A stretch of 64,000 nucleotides of DNA, taken from Mesorhizobium amorphae (lineage in GTDB: Bacteria; Pseudomonadota; Alphaproteobacteria; Rhizobiales; Rhizobiaceae). Both the position numbers and the translations under genes were made by a program. Positions 8,326 to 17,102 of the stretch are shown piece after piece; within the stretch, counting starts at the first letter, position 1; each line of letters begins with the position of its first letter. The notes beneath the pieces are model-generated. The model saw only the letters and a list, made by a program, of their open reading frames with translations. It had not been told where the DNA came from and did no database searches. Location: positions 1 through 64,000 of the forward strand of contig NZ_JHQS01000063.1 of assembly GCF_014843845.1 (NCBI RefSeq), given 5' to 3'.

Positions 8326-8424
8326 GGCGACAAGGTCGTCCTTAGGGCGGCGAACGCCGTCCCGAGGCGACGAAGTCGTCCCTCAAAAGGCGGCAACGCC
8401 GTCCTCTAGGCGGCGCAAGCCGTC
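8326..8424 (+). repeat. Five tandem mini-hairpins between ehuA and ehuB
   Basis: Five units of the form GGCGRC-(3-4 nt)-GYCGTC begin at 8326, 8346, 8366, 8389 and 8409, with a period of 20-23 bases. Units 1 and 3 have GAC/GTC arms. Units 2, 4 and 5 have GGC/GCC arms, so the changing base pair is compensated each time. One G-U wobble position is kept in all five. Loops are AAG, GAAC, GAA, AAC and GCAA. In mRNA this would be a comb of 6-bp stems ending 40 bases before the ehuB start. It may set message stability, since binding-protein genes are often expressed above their ATPase. Confidence 0.75.
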
Positions 8425-8464
8425 GCAAAGCAAACCAAGAAGACAGAACAAGGAGTTGGGAACA

Positions 8465-9316
8465 GTGAAAAAACTTGGCATTCTGGCCGGCGTCGCCGGC
8501 CTTGCACTGACGGCCGTTCTTGCCGCCTCGAGCGCCGGCTCGGCCGACGACAGCAAGCTCGAGCAGTTGAAGGCACAGGGCTTTGCCCGCGTCGCCATCG
8601 CCAACGAGCCGCCCTATACGGCGGTCGCCGCCGACGGCAAGGTCTCGGGCGCGGCGCCAGACGTGGCGCGTGAGATCTTCAAGCGCCTCGGCGTCGGCGA
8701 CATCGTCGCCTCGATCTCCGAATATGGCGCCATGATCCCGGGCTTGCAGGCCGGCCGCTTCGACGTCGTCACCGCCGGCCTGTTCATGAAGCCTGAGCGC
8801 TGCGCGGCGGTCGCCTATTCCGAGCCGGTGCTTTGCGACGCCGAGGCGATGCTGGTCAAGAAGGGCAATCCGAAGGGCTTCAAGAGCTATGAGGATGTCG
8901 CCAAGGACTCTTCCGCCACGATCGGTGCGCCGGGCGGCGGCACCGAAGAGAAGCTGGCGCTCAATGCCGGCGTGCCGCGCGATCGCGTCATCGTCGTGCC
9001 GGACGGCCAGAGCGGGTTGAAGATGCTGCAGGACGGCCGTATCGACGCCTATTCGTTGCCCGTTCTGTCGATCAACGACCTGGTCAAGAAGGCCAACGAT
9101 CCGAACCTCGAAGTCATCGCCCCGGTGCAGGGCGCGCCGGTCTATTGCGACGGCGCCGCCTTCAAGAAAGGCGACGAGGCGCTGCGCGACGCCTATGACG
9201 TCGAGCTTGCCAAGCTGAAGAAGTCCGGCGAGTTCGCCAAGATCATCGAGCCCTACGGCTTCTCGGCCGCGGCGGCGATGTCGACGACGCGCGACAAGCT
9301 CTGCGCGGCGAAGTAG
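8465..9316 (+). CDS. ehuB: Ectoine/hydroxyectoine-binding periplasmic protein EhuB
   Basis: A 283-residue family 3 extracellular solute-binding protein. It has a signal peptide (MKKLGILAGVAGLALTAVLA, cleavage probably after the Ser/Ala-rich stretch near residue 28). The mature domain opens with GFARVAIANEPPYTAV, typical of this fold. The start is GTG 8465, preceded by AAGGAGTTGGGAACA. An in-frame extension back to 8318 only reads through the hairpin array and is not credible. It delivers ectoines to EhuC/EhuD. The gene is followed by a RIME-like repeat before ehuC. Confidence 0.92.
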   Translation: MKKLGILAGVAGLALTAVLAASSAGSADDSKLEQLKAQGFARVAIANEPPYTAVAADGKVSGAAPDVAREIFKRLGVGDIVASISEYGAMIPGLQAGRFDVVTAGLFMKPERCAAVAYSEPVLCDAEAMLVKKGNPKGFKSYEDVAKDSSATIGAPGGGTEEKLALNAGVPRDRVIVVPDGQSGLKMLQDGRIDAYSLPVLSINDLVKKANDPNLEVIAPVQGAPVYCDGAAFKKGDEALRDAYDVELAKLKKSGEFAKIIEPYGFSAAAAMSTTRDKLCAAK

Positions 9317-9328
9317 GGCGCGCTTTTT

Positions 9329-9454
9329 CCTTCTCCCCGTTCACGGGGAGAAGGTGGCTCGAAGAGCCGGATGAGGGGCGGCGCTGTACTTCAGTTGGTT
9401 CGCGCTGCCCCTCATCTGCCTGCCGGCACCTTGTCCCCGTGAGCTGGGAGAAGG
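9329..9454. repeat. RIME-like rhizobial intergenic palindromic element
   Basis: About 126 bases between ehuB and ehuC. The left half has CCTTCTCCCCG paired with CGGGGAGAAGG around a short loop. The middle holds GATGAGGGGCGGCGC facing GCGCTGCCCCTCATC, and the right half has TTGTCCCCGTGAGCTGGGAGAAGG, a decayed copy of the outer hairpin. The size and nested palindromes match the rhizobial intergenic mosaic elements (RIME) known from Rhizobium, Sinorhizobium and Mesorhizobium. It is non-coding and interrupts the operon. Confidence 0.8.
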
Positions 9455-9483
9455 ACCCAAGAACCGCCAACGTTGGAACCCAG

Positions 9484-10143
9484 ATGACCCAGTGGTCCGG
9501 CTATCTCGGCCTGATATTGCAGGGAGCGCTTGTCACCATCGAGCTGACGCTGATGGGATCGGTGCTCGCCCTGATCATGGCCTTTCTCGCCGGCATGGGG
9601 CGGCTGTCGCGCTTCTTCGTGCTGCGGGCGCTTGCCACCACCTATATCGAATTCTTTCGTGGCACCTCGATCTTCGTGCAGCTGTTCTGGGTCTATTTCG
9701 TGCTGCCTCTTGCCGGCATATCGCTGACGCCGCTGCAGGCCGGCGTGCTGGCGCTGGGCTTGAATGTCGGCGCCTATGCCGCCGAAGTGGTGCGCGGCGC
9801 CATCCAGTCGGTCGGCCGCGAGCAATATGAGGCTTGCATCGCGCTCAATCTTGGCCGCTGGCAAGGCATGCGCCATGTCATCCTGCCGCAGGCGCTGCTT
9901 GTCATGCTGCCGACCTTCGGCAACAATGCCATCGAGCTCCTCAAGGCGACCTCCGTCGTCTCGCTGATCTCGCTCGCCGACCTCACCTTCCAGGCGCAGG
10001 TGGTGCGCTCTCAGACCGGCAACACGCTGATGCCGTTCACCGCCATCCTGATCATCTATTTCGTACTGGCGCTGATCATCTCGTGGGGCGTGCGCTCGCT
10101 GGAACGCCGCATGGCGCGCGGCCTCGACGGAGTGCGCGTGTGA
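9484..10143 (+). CDS. ehuC: Ectoine/hydroxyectoine ABC transporter permease EhuC
   Basis: A 219-residue HisM/GlnP-type inner-membrane permease with about five membrane segments. The cytoplasmic EAA-type loop is at EACIALNLGRWQGMRHVILP, which contacts EhuA. I chose ATG 9484 because it gives the same length as ehuD; a GTG at 9439 would start inside the repeat element. There is no strong ribosome binding site, perhaps because the RIME-like element invaded the upstream region. The stop overlaps the ehuD start by one base (TGATG), so the two permeases are translationally coupled and form the heterodimeric channel. Confidence 0.9.
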   Translation: MTQWSGYLGLILQGALVTIELTLMGSVLALIMAFLAGMGRLSRFFVLRALATTYIEFFRGTSIFVQLFWVYFVLPLAGISLTPLQAGVLALGLNVGAYAAEVVRGAIQSVGREQYEACIALNLGRWQGMRHVILPQALLVMLPTFGNNAIELLKATSVVSLISLADLTFQAQVVRSQTGNTLMPFTAILIIYFVLALIISWGVRSLERRMARGLDGVRV

Positions 10144-10802
10144 TGGAATGGGATTGGAATTTTGTCAGGGAGATCCTGCCGACGCTGATCCAGGGGGTGA
10201 AGATCACCATCCTGGCGACGCTGCTCGGCTCGGTGCTGGCGGCGATCGTCGGCCTGGCGATCGCGCTGGCGCGGCGCTCGCCGAACCGGGCCCTATCGCG
10301 CAGCGTCGGCTTCCTTGCCGAATTCATCCGCGGCACGCCGCTTCTGGTGCAGCTTTATTTCATCTTCTACGTGCTGCCGGATTTCGGCATCCTGTTGCCG
10401 CCGCTGGTTGCCGGCGTCATCGGGCTCGGACTGCACTATGGCACCTACACGGCGGAAGTTTATCGCGCCGGCATCGACAATGTGCCGCGCGGCCAATGGG
10501 AAGCCGCCAAGGCCTGCAATCTGAGCGCCGGGCAGACCTGGACCCACATCATCATCCCGCAGGCGATCCCGCCGATGATCCCGGCTTTGGCCAATTATTT
10601 CATCGCCATGTTCAAGGAGACGCCGCTGCTTTCGGCGATCACCGTGCTGGAGCTGATGAACCAGGCCAAGAGCGTCGCCAACACCTATTACCGCTACATC
10701 GAGCCGATGACCCTGGTCGGCGCCTTTTTCCTGGTCATCAGCCTTTTCTCGGTCGTGCTGCTGCGCTGGCTGGAACATCGCTACGGCAAGATCGAAAGGT
10801 AG
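10143..10802 (+). CDS. ehuD: Ectoine/hydroxyectoine ABC transporter permease EhuD
   Basis: The second 219-residue permease of the importer, homologous to EhuC. It has an N-terminal membrane segment after MEWDWNFVREILPTLIQGV, and the EAA loop is EAAKACNLSAGQTWTHIIIP. The ATG overlaps the ehuC stop. The gene ends 5 bases before eutA, so uptake and catabolism are co-transcribed. With EhuC it makes the membrane pathway for ectoines delivered by EhuB. Confidence 0.92.
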   Translation: MEWDWNFVREILPTLIQGVKITILATLLGSVLAAIVGLAIALARRSPNRALSRSVGFLAEFIRGTPLLVQLYFIFYVLPDFGILLPPLVAGVIGLGLHYGTYTAEVYRAGIDNVPRGQWEAAKACNLSAGQTWTHIIIPQAIPPMIPALANYFIAMFKETPLLSAITVLELMNQAKSVANTYYRYIEPMTLVGAFFLVISLFSVVLLRWLEHRYGKIER

Positions 10803-10807
10803 TTTCC

Positions 10808-11581
10808 ATGAAACCTCTGCCCGAGATCGGACTGATGCCGACCAAGCCGGCCCTCGACGAGCGTCCGTTGGAGAAGCGCGTCGGCCTGATCATCCTTGCC
10901 ACCGACCACACCAGCGAACCGGATTTTCGCCGCATGGTGGCGAGCGACAGGATCGGCGTCTATGTCGCCCGCATCCCCTACAAGAATCCGACCACGCCGG
11001 AGAATTTGCGCAAGATGCAGCCGGAGCTGTCGGCCGGCGCGGCACTGATCCTGCCGGACGAGCCGCTCGATGCGATCTGCTATTCCTGCACTTCGGCCTC
11101 GGTGGTCATCGGCGATGCCGAGATCGAGGCGGCGGTGCAGGCCGCTAAGCCCGGCGTACCGGTGGTGACGCCACCGATGGCCGGCGTGCGCGGGCTTAAG
11201 GCGCTGGGCGCGAAAAGGATCAGCATCCTCACCCCATACACCGTCGAGACCAGCCGGCCGATGGCGACCTACTTCGCCGAACGCGGCTTTGACATACTGA
11301 GCTTCACTTGTCTTGGCTTCGAGGACGACCGCGAGATGGCGCGCATTGCGCCGGCCTCGCTGGTCGAACTGGCCCGGGAAGCAACGCATGCAGAGGCCGA
11401 TGCGTTGTTTGTCTCCTGCACGGCACTGCGGGCAGCCCTTGCGGTGCCCGGCATGGAACAGGCGATCGGTCTCCCCGTTGTCACCAGCAACCAGGCCAGT
11501 GCCTGGAACTGCCTGCGGCTTTGTGGCGACGACAAGCAGCGTCCCGAATTCGGCCGGCTGATGACGCTGCCGCTTGGTTGA
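10808..11581 (+). CDS. eutA: Ectoine utilisation protein EutA (Asp/Glu racemase-like)
   Basis: A 257-residue member of the Asp/Glu racemase and maleate isomerase superfamily. The two expected catalytic cysteines are visible in ICYSCTSASV and LFVSCTALRAAL, near the middles of the two half-domains. EutA sits with EutB and EutC in clusters able to use 5-hydroxyectoine, and the three are thought to handle the hydroxylated compound; EutA is proposed to change stereochemistry. The exact reaction is not established. The ATG at 10808 follows AAAGGTAG. It is 4 bases upstream of eutB. Confidence 0.88.
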   Translation: MKPLPEIGLMPTKPALDERPLEKRVGLIILATDHTSEPDFRRMVASDRIGVYVARIPYKNPTTPENLRKMQPELSAGAALILPDEPLDAICYSCTSASVVIGDAEIEAAVQAAKPGVPVVTPPMAGVRGLKALGAKRISILTPYTVETSRPMATYFAERGFDILSFTCLGFEDDREMARIAPASLVELAREATHAEADALFVSCTALRAALAVPGMEQAIGLPVVTSNQASAWNCLRLCGDDKQRPEFGRLMTLPLG

Positions 11582-11585
11582 TAAG

Positions 11586-12578
11586 ATGACAGAGGTCACG
11601 CTTCAGCATATTCGCGCAGCGCGCGACCGCATTGCCGGCAAGGTCGAGGAAACGGCGACCGCGCTTTCCCTGAGTCTTTCCGAGCACTTGGGTGCACCGG
11701 TTTACCTCAAGCTCGAACACCGCCAGACCACCGGCAGCTTCAAACTGCGCGGCGCATCGAACGCCATCGCCTCGCTAAACCCTGAAGAGAGGTCGCGCGG
11801 TGTTGTCGCGGCCTCGACCGGCAATCATGGCCGGGCGCTCGCCCATGCGGCAAAGCTCGAAGGCCTGCGTGCGGTGATCTGCATGTCGCGGCTGGTGCCC
11901 GAAAACAAGCTGGACGCCATCCGCCGCCTCGGCGCCGAGATCCGCATCGTCGGCAACAGTCAGGACGACGCGCAGCAGGAGGTCGATCGGCTGGTCGGGG
12001 AGGAGGGCCTGGTCATGCTGCCGCCTTTCGATCATCCCGACATCGTCGCCGGGCAGGGGACGCTGGGGCTGGAGATCATCGAGCAGGTTCCGGGCGCGGC
12101 AACGGTGCTGGTGCCGCTGTCCGGCGGTGGGCTGGCCTCGGGCGTTGCGGCTGCCGTCAAGGGCGTCAGCCCGAGGACAAAGGTCATCGGCGTTTCGATG
12201 GCGCGCGGCGCCGCGATGAAGGCGAGCCTCGATGCCGGCCGCCCGGTTCAGGTCGAGGAATTGCCGACACTGGCGGATTCGCTTGGCGGCGGCATCGGCC
12301 TCGAAAACCGGCTGACCTTCGCCATGTGTCGCGACCTGCTCGACAACGTCATACTGCTCAGCGAGGATGAGATCGCCGCCGGGATCCGTCATGCCTATGA
12401 GCAGGAACGCGAGATTGTCGAGGGCGCCGGCGCGGTCGGCATAGCGGCGCTGCTGACCGACAAGGTCAGGGCGAAAGGCCCGGTGGTGCTCATCCTGTCC
12501 GGCCGCAACATCGATATGACGCTGCACCGCCGGATCGTCTGCGGCGAGGCGCCATCAACCGTGGAGCGCGCAGCATGA
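11586..12578 (+). CDS. eutB: Hydroxyectoine utilisation dehydratase EutB
   Basis: A 330-residue fold-type II PLP enzyme related to threonine dehydratase. The PLP lysine is in TTGSFKLRGASNA near residue 52, the phosphate-binding loop is PLSGGGLASG, and the C-terminal VILSGRNID motif is typical. There is no regulatory ACT domain, unlike biosynthetic IlvA. It is placed between eutA and eutC with 4-base spacing upstream and a 4-base overlap downstream. In hydroxyectoine degraders it is proposed to remove the hydroxyl group by dehydration. Plain threonine/serine dehydratase activity is the alternative from sequence alone. Confidence 0.88.
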   Translation: MTEVTLQHIRAARDRIAGKVEETATALSLSLSEHLGAPVYLKLEHRQTTGSFKLRGASNAIASLNPEERSRGVVAASTGNHGRALAHAAKLEGLRAVICMSRLVPENKLDAIRRLGAEIRIVGNSQDDAQQEVDRLVGEEGLVMLPPFDHPDIVAGQGTLGLEIIEQVPGAATVLVPLSGGGLASGVAAAVKGVSPRTKVIGVSMARGAAMKASLDAGRPVQVEELPTLADSLGGGIGLENRLTFAMCRDLLDNVILLSEDEIAAGIRHAYEQEREIVEGAGAVGIAALLTDKVRAKGPVVLILSGRNIDMTLHRRIVCGEAPSTVERAA

Positions 12579-13567
12579 ACCGGATGACCATCCTCACCGA
12601 AGCCGAACTCCGCAAGATCGTGGCGCTCGATCTCGACGCCGTCGCTTGCGTCGAGAACGCTTTTCGCGCGCTTGCCACCTTGCCGGTGGCGATGCCGCCG
12701 ATCCTGCGCCTCGACATCCACGAACATCGCGGCGAGGTCGATGTGAAGACCGCCTATGTGCCGGGCATCGACGGTTTCGCCATCAAGATCAGCCCCGGCT
12801 TCTTCGACAACCCAAAACTCGGCCTGCCCAGCGTCAATGGCATGATGGTGCTCTTGTCGGCGAAGACCGGGTTGGTCGAGGCGCTGTTGCTCGACAATGG
12901 CTATCTCACCGACATCCGTACCGCCGCCGCCGGCGCGGTCGCGGCGAAACATCTTTCTCGACCGGATTCCACCGTTGCCGCGATTTTCGGCGCCGGCGTG
13001 CAGGCCGGACTGCAACTCCAGGCACTGAGGCTGGTGCGACCGATCGAAGAAGCCCGCATCTGGGCGCGCGATGCCGCCAAGGCGGAAGCCACTGCGGCCG
13101 GCTTACGCAAGAAGCTCGGCATCATCGTGCGCGCCGAGCCCGATGCGGCAGAGGCGGCCGCCGGCGCCGACATCATCGTCACCACCACGCCGTCGACCGA
13201 GCCGCTGATCAAGGCCGGGTTCATTGTGGCCGGCCAGCACATCACCGCTATGGGCTCGGACGCCGAGCACAAGAACGAGATCGCGCCGGCGATCCTGCGC
13301 ATGGCCGATCTCTATGTCGCCGACAGCGCCAAGCAGACCCGGCGTCTCGGCGAATTGCATCACGCCATCGCCGCCGGCGTGATGGAAGCCGACGCCGATG
13401 TCACCGAACTCGGCCAGATCATCGCCGGCGAAAAGCACGGCCGGCGCTCGGCCAGCGACATCACTGTTGCCGACCTGACCGGCACCGGTGTGCAGGACAC
13501 CGCAATTGCCACGCTGGCTCGCGACCGCGCACGGGCCGCCAACGCCGGAACCATTTTCGAAAGCTGA
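12575..13567 (+). CDS. eutC: Ectoine utilisation protein EutC (ornithine cyclodeaminase family)
   Basis: A 330-residue ornithine cyclodeaminase/mu-crystallin family protein. The NAD-binding GAGVQAGLQLQAL motif lies after VAAIF, near residue 133. Upstream, the substrate region includes TAYVPGIDGFAIKIS and the TDIRTAAAGAVAAK signature. The ATG overlaps the eutB stop (ATGA), indicating coupled translation. It is thought to act after EutB on the imine/enamine derived from the hydroxylated intermediate, by reduction. This role comes from cluster studies and is not proven here. Confidence 0.88.
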   Translation: MNRMTILTEAELRKIVALDLDAVACVENAFRALATLPVAMPPILRLDIHEHRGEVDVKTAYVPGIDGFAIKISPGFFDNPKLGLPSVNGMMVLLSAKTGLVEALLLDNGYLTDIRTAAAGAVAAKHLSRPDSTVAAIFGAGVQAGLQLQALRLVRPIEEARIWARDAAKAEATAAGLRKKLGIIVRAEPDAAEAAAGADIIVTTTPSTEPLIKAGFIVAGQHITAMGSDAEHKNEIAPAILRMADLYVADSAKQTRRLGELHHAIAAGVMEADADVTELGQIIAGEKHGRRSASDITVADLTGTGVQDTAIATLARDRARAANAGTIFES

Positions 13568-13605
13568 TGCTGGCCGCGAGGCCCAACAAACAAGGATCAA
13601 GAACA

Positions 13606-14784
13606 ATGCAGCCAAACCTGAAATTCTCGCGCGGCGAATATGCGGAGCGCCTTGCCAAGACCCGGAAGGCCATGGAGGAAAAGGGCGCCGATCTCCTGAT
13701 CGTCAGCGATCCCTCCAACATGGCCTGGCTGACCGGCTATGACGGCTGGTCCTTCTATGTGCATCAAGCTGTCATCGTGCCGCCGTCGGGCGAGCCGGTC
13801 TGGTATGGCCGCGGCCAGGACGCTAATGGCGCCAAGCGCACCGCCTACCTCGCCCACGACAACATCGTCGGCTACGCTGACCATTACGTTCAATCGACCG
13901 AGCGCCATCCGATGGATTTTTTGGCCAGCGTGCTTGCCGATCGCGGCTGGGGCAAACTGACCGTCGGCGTCGAGATGGACAATTACTGGTTCTCGGCGGC
14001 TGCCTTCGCCTCGCTGCAGAAGCACCTGCCCAACGCGCGCTTCGTCGACACCACCGCGCTGGTCAACTGGCAGCGCGCGGTAAAGAGCCCGACTGAGATC
14101 GACTATATGCGCAAGGCGGCCCGCATTGTCGAAGCCATGCACCAGCGCATCGTCGACAAGATCGAGGTCGGCACCCGCAAATGCGATCTCGTCGCCGAAA
14201 TCTACGATGCCGGCACGCGCGGCGTCGACGGTATTGGTGGCGACTATCCGGCGATCGTGCCGCTGCTGCCATCGGGCGCCGATGCCTCGGCGCCGCATCT
14301 GACCTGGGACGACAAGCCGATGAAGTCGGGCGAGGGCACCTTCTTCGAGATTGCCGGCTGTTACAATCGTTACCATTGCCCGCTGTCGCGCACCGTTTTC
14401 CTCGGCAAGCCGACGCAGGAATTCCTCGATGCCGAAAAGGCGACGCTGGAAGGCATGGAGGCCGGCCTTGCCGCCGCAAAGCCCGGCAACACCTGCGAGG
14501 ATATCGCCAACGCCTTCTTCGCCGTTTTGAAGAAATACGGCATCGTCAAGGACAACCGCACCGGCTATCCGATCGGCCTGTCCTATCCGCCGGACTGGGG
14601 CGAGCGCACCATGAGCCTGCGCCCCGGCGACCGCACCGAACTCAAGCCCGGCATGACCTTCCATTTCATGACCGGCCTGTGGCTGGAGACGATGGGTCTC
14701 GAGATCACCGAATCCATCCTGATCACCGATGATGGCGTCGAGTGCCTGGCCAATGTGCCGCGCAAGCTGGTGGTTAAGGATTGA
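13606..14784 (+). CDS. eutD: Ectoine hydrolase EutD/DoeA
   Basis: A 392-residue M24 (pita-bread) family protein with a creatinase-like N-terminal domain (residues 1-125) and a C-terminal hydrolase domain. The opening MQPNLKFSRGEYAERLAKTR and SDPSNMAWLTGYDGWSFYV are typical of ectoine hydrolases. The enzyme opens the ectoine ring to N-acetyl-diaminobutyrate (mainly the alpha isomer). The ATG at 13606 follows CAAGGATCAAGAACA. It is immediately upstream of the deacetylase gene, with which it forms a functional pair. Confidence 0.93.
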   Translation: MQPNLKFSRGEYAERLAKTRKAMEEKGADLLIVSDPSNMAWLTGYDGWSFYVHQAVIVPPSGEPVWYGRGQDANGAKRTAYLAHDNIVGYADHYVQSTERHPMDFLASVLADRGWGKLTVGVEMDNYWFSAAAFASLQKHLPNARFVDTTALVNWQRAVKSPTEIDYMRKAARIVEAMHQRIVDKIEVGTRKCDLVAEIYDAGTRGVDGIGGDYPAIVPLLPSGADASAPHLTWDDKPMKSGEGTFFEIAGCYNRYHCPLSRTVFLGKPTQEFLDAEKATLEGMEAGLAAAKPGNTCEDIANAFFAVLKKYGIVKDNRTGYPIGLSYPPDWGERTMSLRPGDRTELKPGMTFHFMTGLWLETMGLEITESILITDDGVECLANVPRKLVVKD

Positions 14785-14789
14785 GCCCG

Positions 14790-15791
14790 ATGTCCAGCCT
14801 TCGTCCTTCGCCGATCGCACCAACCGTCGATTTCGACCGCGACGGCGTCCAGCACGGTTTTTTGCGCCTGCCCTACAGCCGCGACGATTCCGCATGGGGT
14901 TCTGTCATGATCCCGATCTGCGTCATCCGCAACGGCAAGGGGCCGACGGCGCTGCTGACCGGCGGCAACCACGGCGACGAGTATGAGGGGCCGCTGGCGC
15001 TCTATGACCTTGCCCGCACGCTTGACCCGAAAGAGGTCAGCGGCACGGTGATCATCGTGCCGGCGATGAACTATCCGGCCTTCCGCGCCGGCACCCGCAC
15101 GTCGCCGATCGACAAGGGCAATCTCAACCGCAGCTTTCCCGGCCGTCCCGATGGGACGGTGACGGAGAAGATCGCCGACTATTTCCAGCGCGAGCTCTTG
15201 CCACGCACCGACATCGCGCTCGATTTCCATTCCGGTGGCAGGACGCTCGACTTCGTGCCGTTCTGCGCCGCCCATATCCGCCCCGACAAGGTGCTGCAAG
15301 CCAAGAGTTTTGACGCGGTCGAGGCGTTCTCGGCACCGTGGTCGATGAAGATGCTGGAGATCGACGCGGTCGGCATGTTCGACACCGCCGCAGAAGAGAT
15401 GGGCAAATTGTTCATCACCACCGAGCTCGGCGGTGGCGGGACGTCTCGCGCGGAGACGGTGCGGATCGCCAGGCGTGGCGTGCTCAATGTGCTTCGCCAT
15501 GCCGGCATCGTCGCCGGTGCGGTCGAGAAGGTCAGAACCCAATGGCTGGATATGCCGTCGGGCGATTGCTTCTCCTTCGCCGAGGACGACGGCATGATCG
15601 AAACGATGGTCGATCTCGGCGAGAAGGTGGAAGAGGGGCAAGTGCTGGCACGCATCCATTCCGTCGGCCGTACCGGTGTCGCGCCGCGCGAGATCAGGGC
15701 CAGGATGTCGGGCCTGCTGGCGGCGCGGCATTTTCCCGGCTTGGTCAAGACAGGCGATTGTGCAGCCGTTGTGGCCGTGTTGGTCGGTTGA
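14790..15791 (+). CDS. eutE: N-alpha-acetyl-L-2,4-diaminobutyrate deacetylase EutE/DoeB
   Basis: A 333-residue zinc deacylase of the succinylglutamate desuccinylase/aspartoacylase family. The metal ligands are visible in TGGNHGDEYEG (H-x-x-E, residues 60-63) and in DFHSGGR near residue 148. It deacetylates the product of EutD to give L-2,4-diaminobutyrate, the substrate of the transaminase on the opposite arm. I chose ATG 14790 (AAGGA 9 bases upstream) over the TTG at 14781 that overlaps the eutD stop. It is the last gene of the operon and is followed by a convergent gene. Confidence 0.92.
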   Translation: MSSLRPSPIAPTVDFDRDGVQHGFLRLPYSRDDSAWGSVMIPICVIRNGKGPTALLTGGNHGDEYEGPLALYDLARTLDPKEVSGTVIIVPAMNYPAFRAGTRTSPIDKGNLNRSFPGRPDGTVTEKIADYFQRELLPRTDIALDFHSGGRTLDFVPFCAAHIRPDKVLQAKSFDAVEAFSAPWSMKMLEIDAVGMFDTAAEEMGKLFITTELGGGGTSRAETVRIARRGVLNVLRHAGIVAGAVEKVRTQWLDMPSGDCFSFAEDDGMIETMVDLGEKVEEGQVLARIHSVGRTGVAPREIRARMSGLLAARHFPGLVKTGDCAAVVAVLVG

Positions 15792-15872
15792 TGATCTCCG
15801 ATGAAGGTCCGTCAGGGCCGAGCAATCGTCGTACACGGATCTTTCGCTGACGCGCCCGCGCAATTCGGAAAT

Positions 15873-17090
15873 TCAGATCACCGCTTCCTCGAGGAAAGGC
15901 TCGTTGCGTGGGATCCGTTCATAGCCAAAAGGCGACAGGTCGAGCGTCTGGAAGGCGCCGTGAACGATCAGTTCGGATACAGCGCGGCCGACAGCCGGCG
16001 ATTGCTGCAATCCATGCCCGGAGAACCCGTTGGCGAACATGAAGTTCGTCACCTCAGGGTGGAAGCCGACGATGCCGTTGTGGTCCAGCATGTTGTATTC
16101 ATAGTGGCCGGTCCAGCTTGTCTGAACCTTCAAGGCATCGAACGCAGGAATGCGGTGCCAAAGCGCGGGCCAGATCCGCTCTTCGAATTCCTCATGGTGC
16201 ATTTCGAAATCGTCGTAGTCCGCCGGACCGTCGTCGAGCGGCGTATTGCCGGTCAGGAAAAGCTCGCCTTCCGGCCGCACGAAAGTGCCCGAGAGGTCGA
16301 TCACGTTTGGCATCCGGCCGGGGATAGGCGTGGCGCTCGAAAAGACGAAACTGTACCGCTTGTAAGGCGCGACCGGGATCGACAGCCCTGCCATGGCGGC
16401 GACCTGCTGGGCACGCGGGCCGGCCGCATCGACAAGGGTTCCGCACGAGATGGTCTGGCCGGTCGCCAGCCTTGCCGCGACGACCTTCCCGCCCACGGCG
16501 TCCAGTCCGGTTACCGCGTTGTCCACGTACTCCACGCCTGAGCCGCGCGCGGCGCGGCGAAAGCCGTTGAGCAGGCCCATCGAATCGAACCAGCCTTCGT
16601 CGCGCGATCCCCAGGCGCCGCCGCCGAGATCCTCGACGTTGAGCCAGGGAAAGCGGTCCTTCAACGGGCCCGGCTCTAGGAACAGCGTATGGGCGCCGAG
16701 GCTACGCTGCAGGTCGACGCGCGCACGGGCCGCTTCGACGCCCTCGGGTGAGCAGCAATAGAGATAGCCATGTTCACGGAAGCCGAGGTCAGGTGCCGGC
16801 TCGCCCTTGAAGTAGGGCGCCATCCGCTCGGCAAAGCCACGGATGATCTCGATGCCGAACTGGCTGATCTTGACGTTGATCGGGTTTGAGTACTGCTGGC
16901 GGATCGCACTGGTGGACAGCGCGGTGGAGGAGAACTCGTAGCTGCTGTCGCGCTCGACCACCAGGATCGATGCGCTTGTGCCGAGCGCCTGGCTCAGCCA
17001 GTAGGCGATCGACGATCCGACCGCCGCGCCGCCGACGATGACGATATCGTAGCTGGTGCGGGCAGGGGTTTTGTAGGGTGGAATGGCCAT
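15873..17090 (-). CDS. FAD-dependent amine/amino-acid oxidase (DAO family)
   Basis: A 405-residue flavoprotein of the glycine/sarcosine/D-amino-acid oxidase family. The N-terminal dinucleotide motif is IVIVGGAAVGSSIAYWL (residues 16-32), followed by VVERDSSYEFSSTALS. The C-terminal NFMFANGFSGHGLQQSPAVGR closes the FAD site. Such enzymes oxidise a C-N bond to an imine. It lies 12 bases downstream of an HpcH-type aldolase in the same unit, and the divergent operon encodes RidA, an imine hydrolase that fits the expected product. The substrate is unknown. Confidence 0.85.
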   Translation of the reverse strand: MAIPPYKTPARTSYDIVIVGGAAVGSSIAYWLSQALGTSASILVVERDSSYEFSSTALSTSAIRQQYSNPINVKISQFGIEIIRGFAERMAPYFKGEPAPDLGFREHGYLYCCSPEGVEAARARVDLQRSLGAHTLFLEPGPLKDRFPWLNVEDLGGGAWGSRDEGWFDSMGLLNGFRRAARGSGVEYVDNAVTGLDAVGGKVVAARLATGQTISCGTLVDAAGPRAQQVAAMAGLSIPVAPYKRYSFVFSSATPIPGRMPNVIDLSGTFVRPEGELFLTGNTPLDDGPADYDDFEMHHEEFEERIWPALWHRIPAFDALKVQTSWTGHYEYNMLDHNGIVGFHPEVTNFMFANGFSGHGLQQSPAVGRAVSELIVHGAFQTLDLSPFGYERIPRNEPFLEEAVI

Positions 17091-17102
17091 GGCGCGCTTT
17101 CG

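Noticed and set aside
8318..8464. N-terminal extension of ehuB from ATG 8318
   Set aside because: It reads through the hairpin array as Arg/Ser-rich sequence, would bury the signal peptide, and the GTG at 8465 has a proper AAGGAG.
9329..9454. Intrinsic terminator after ehuB
   Set aside because: The structure is a nested 126-base palindromic repeat without a U-run, and the operon clearly continues into ehuC.
13597..14895. A 432-codon minus-strand frame opposite eutD
   Set aside because: Antisense to a recognisable ectoine hydrolase and low in meaningful motifs; typical high-GC shadow.
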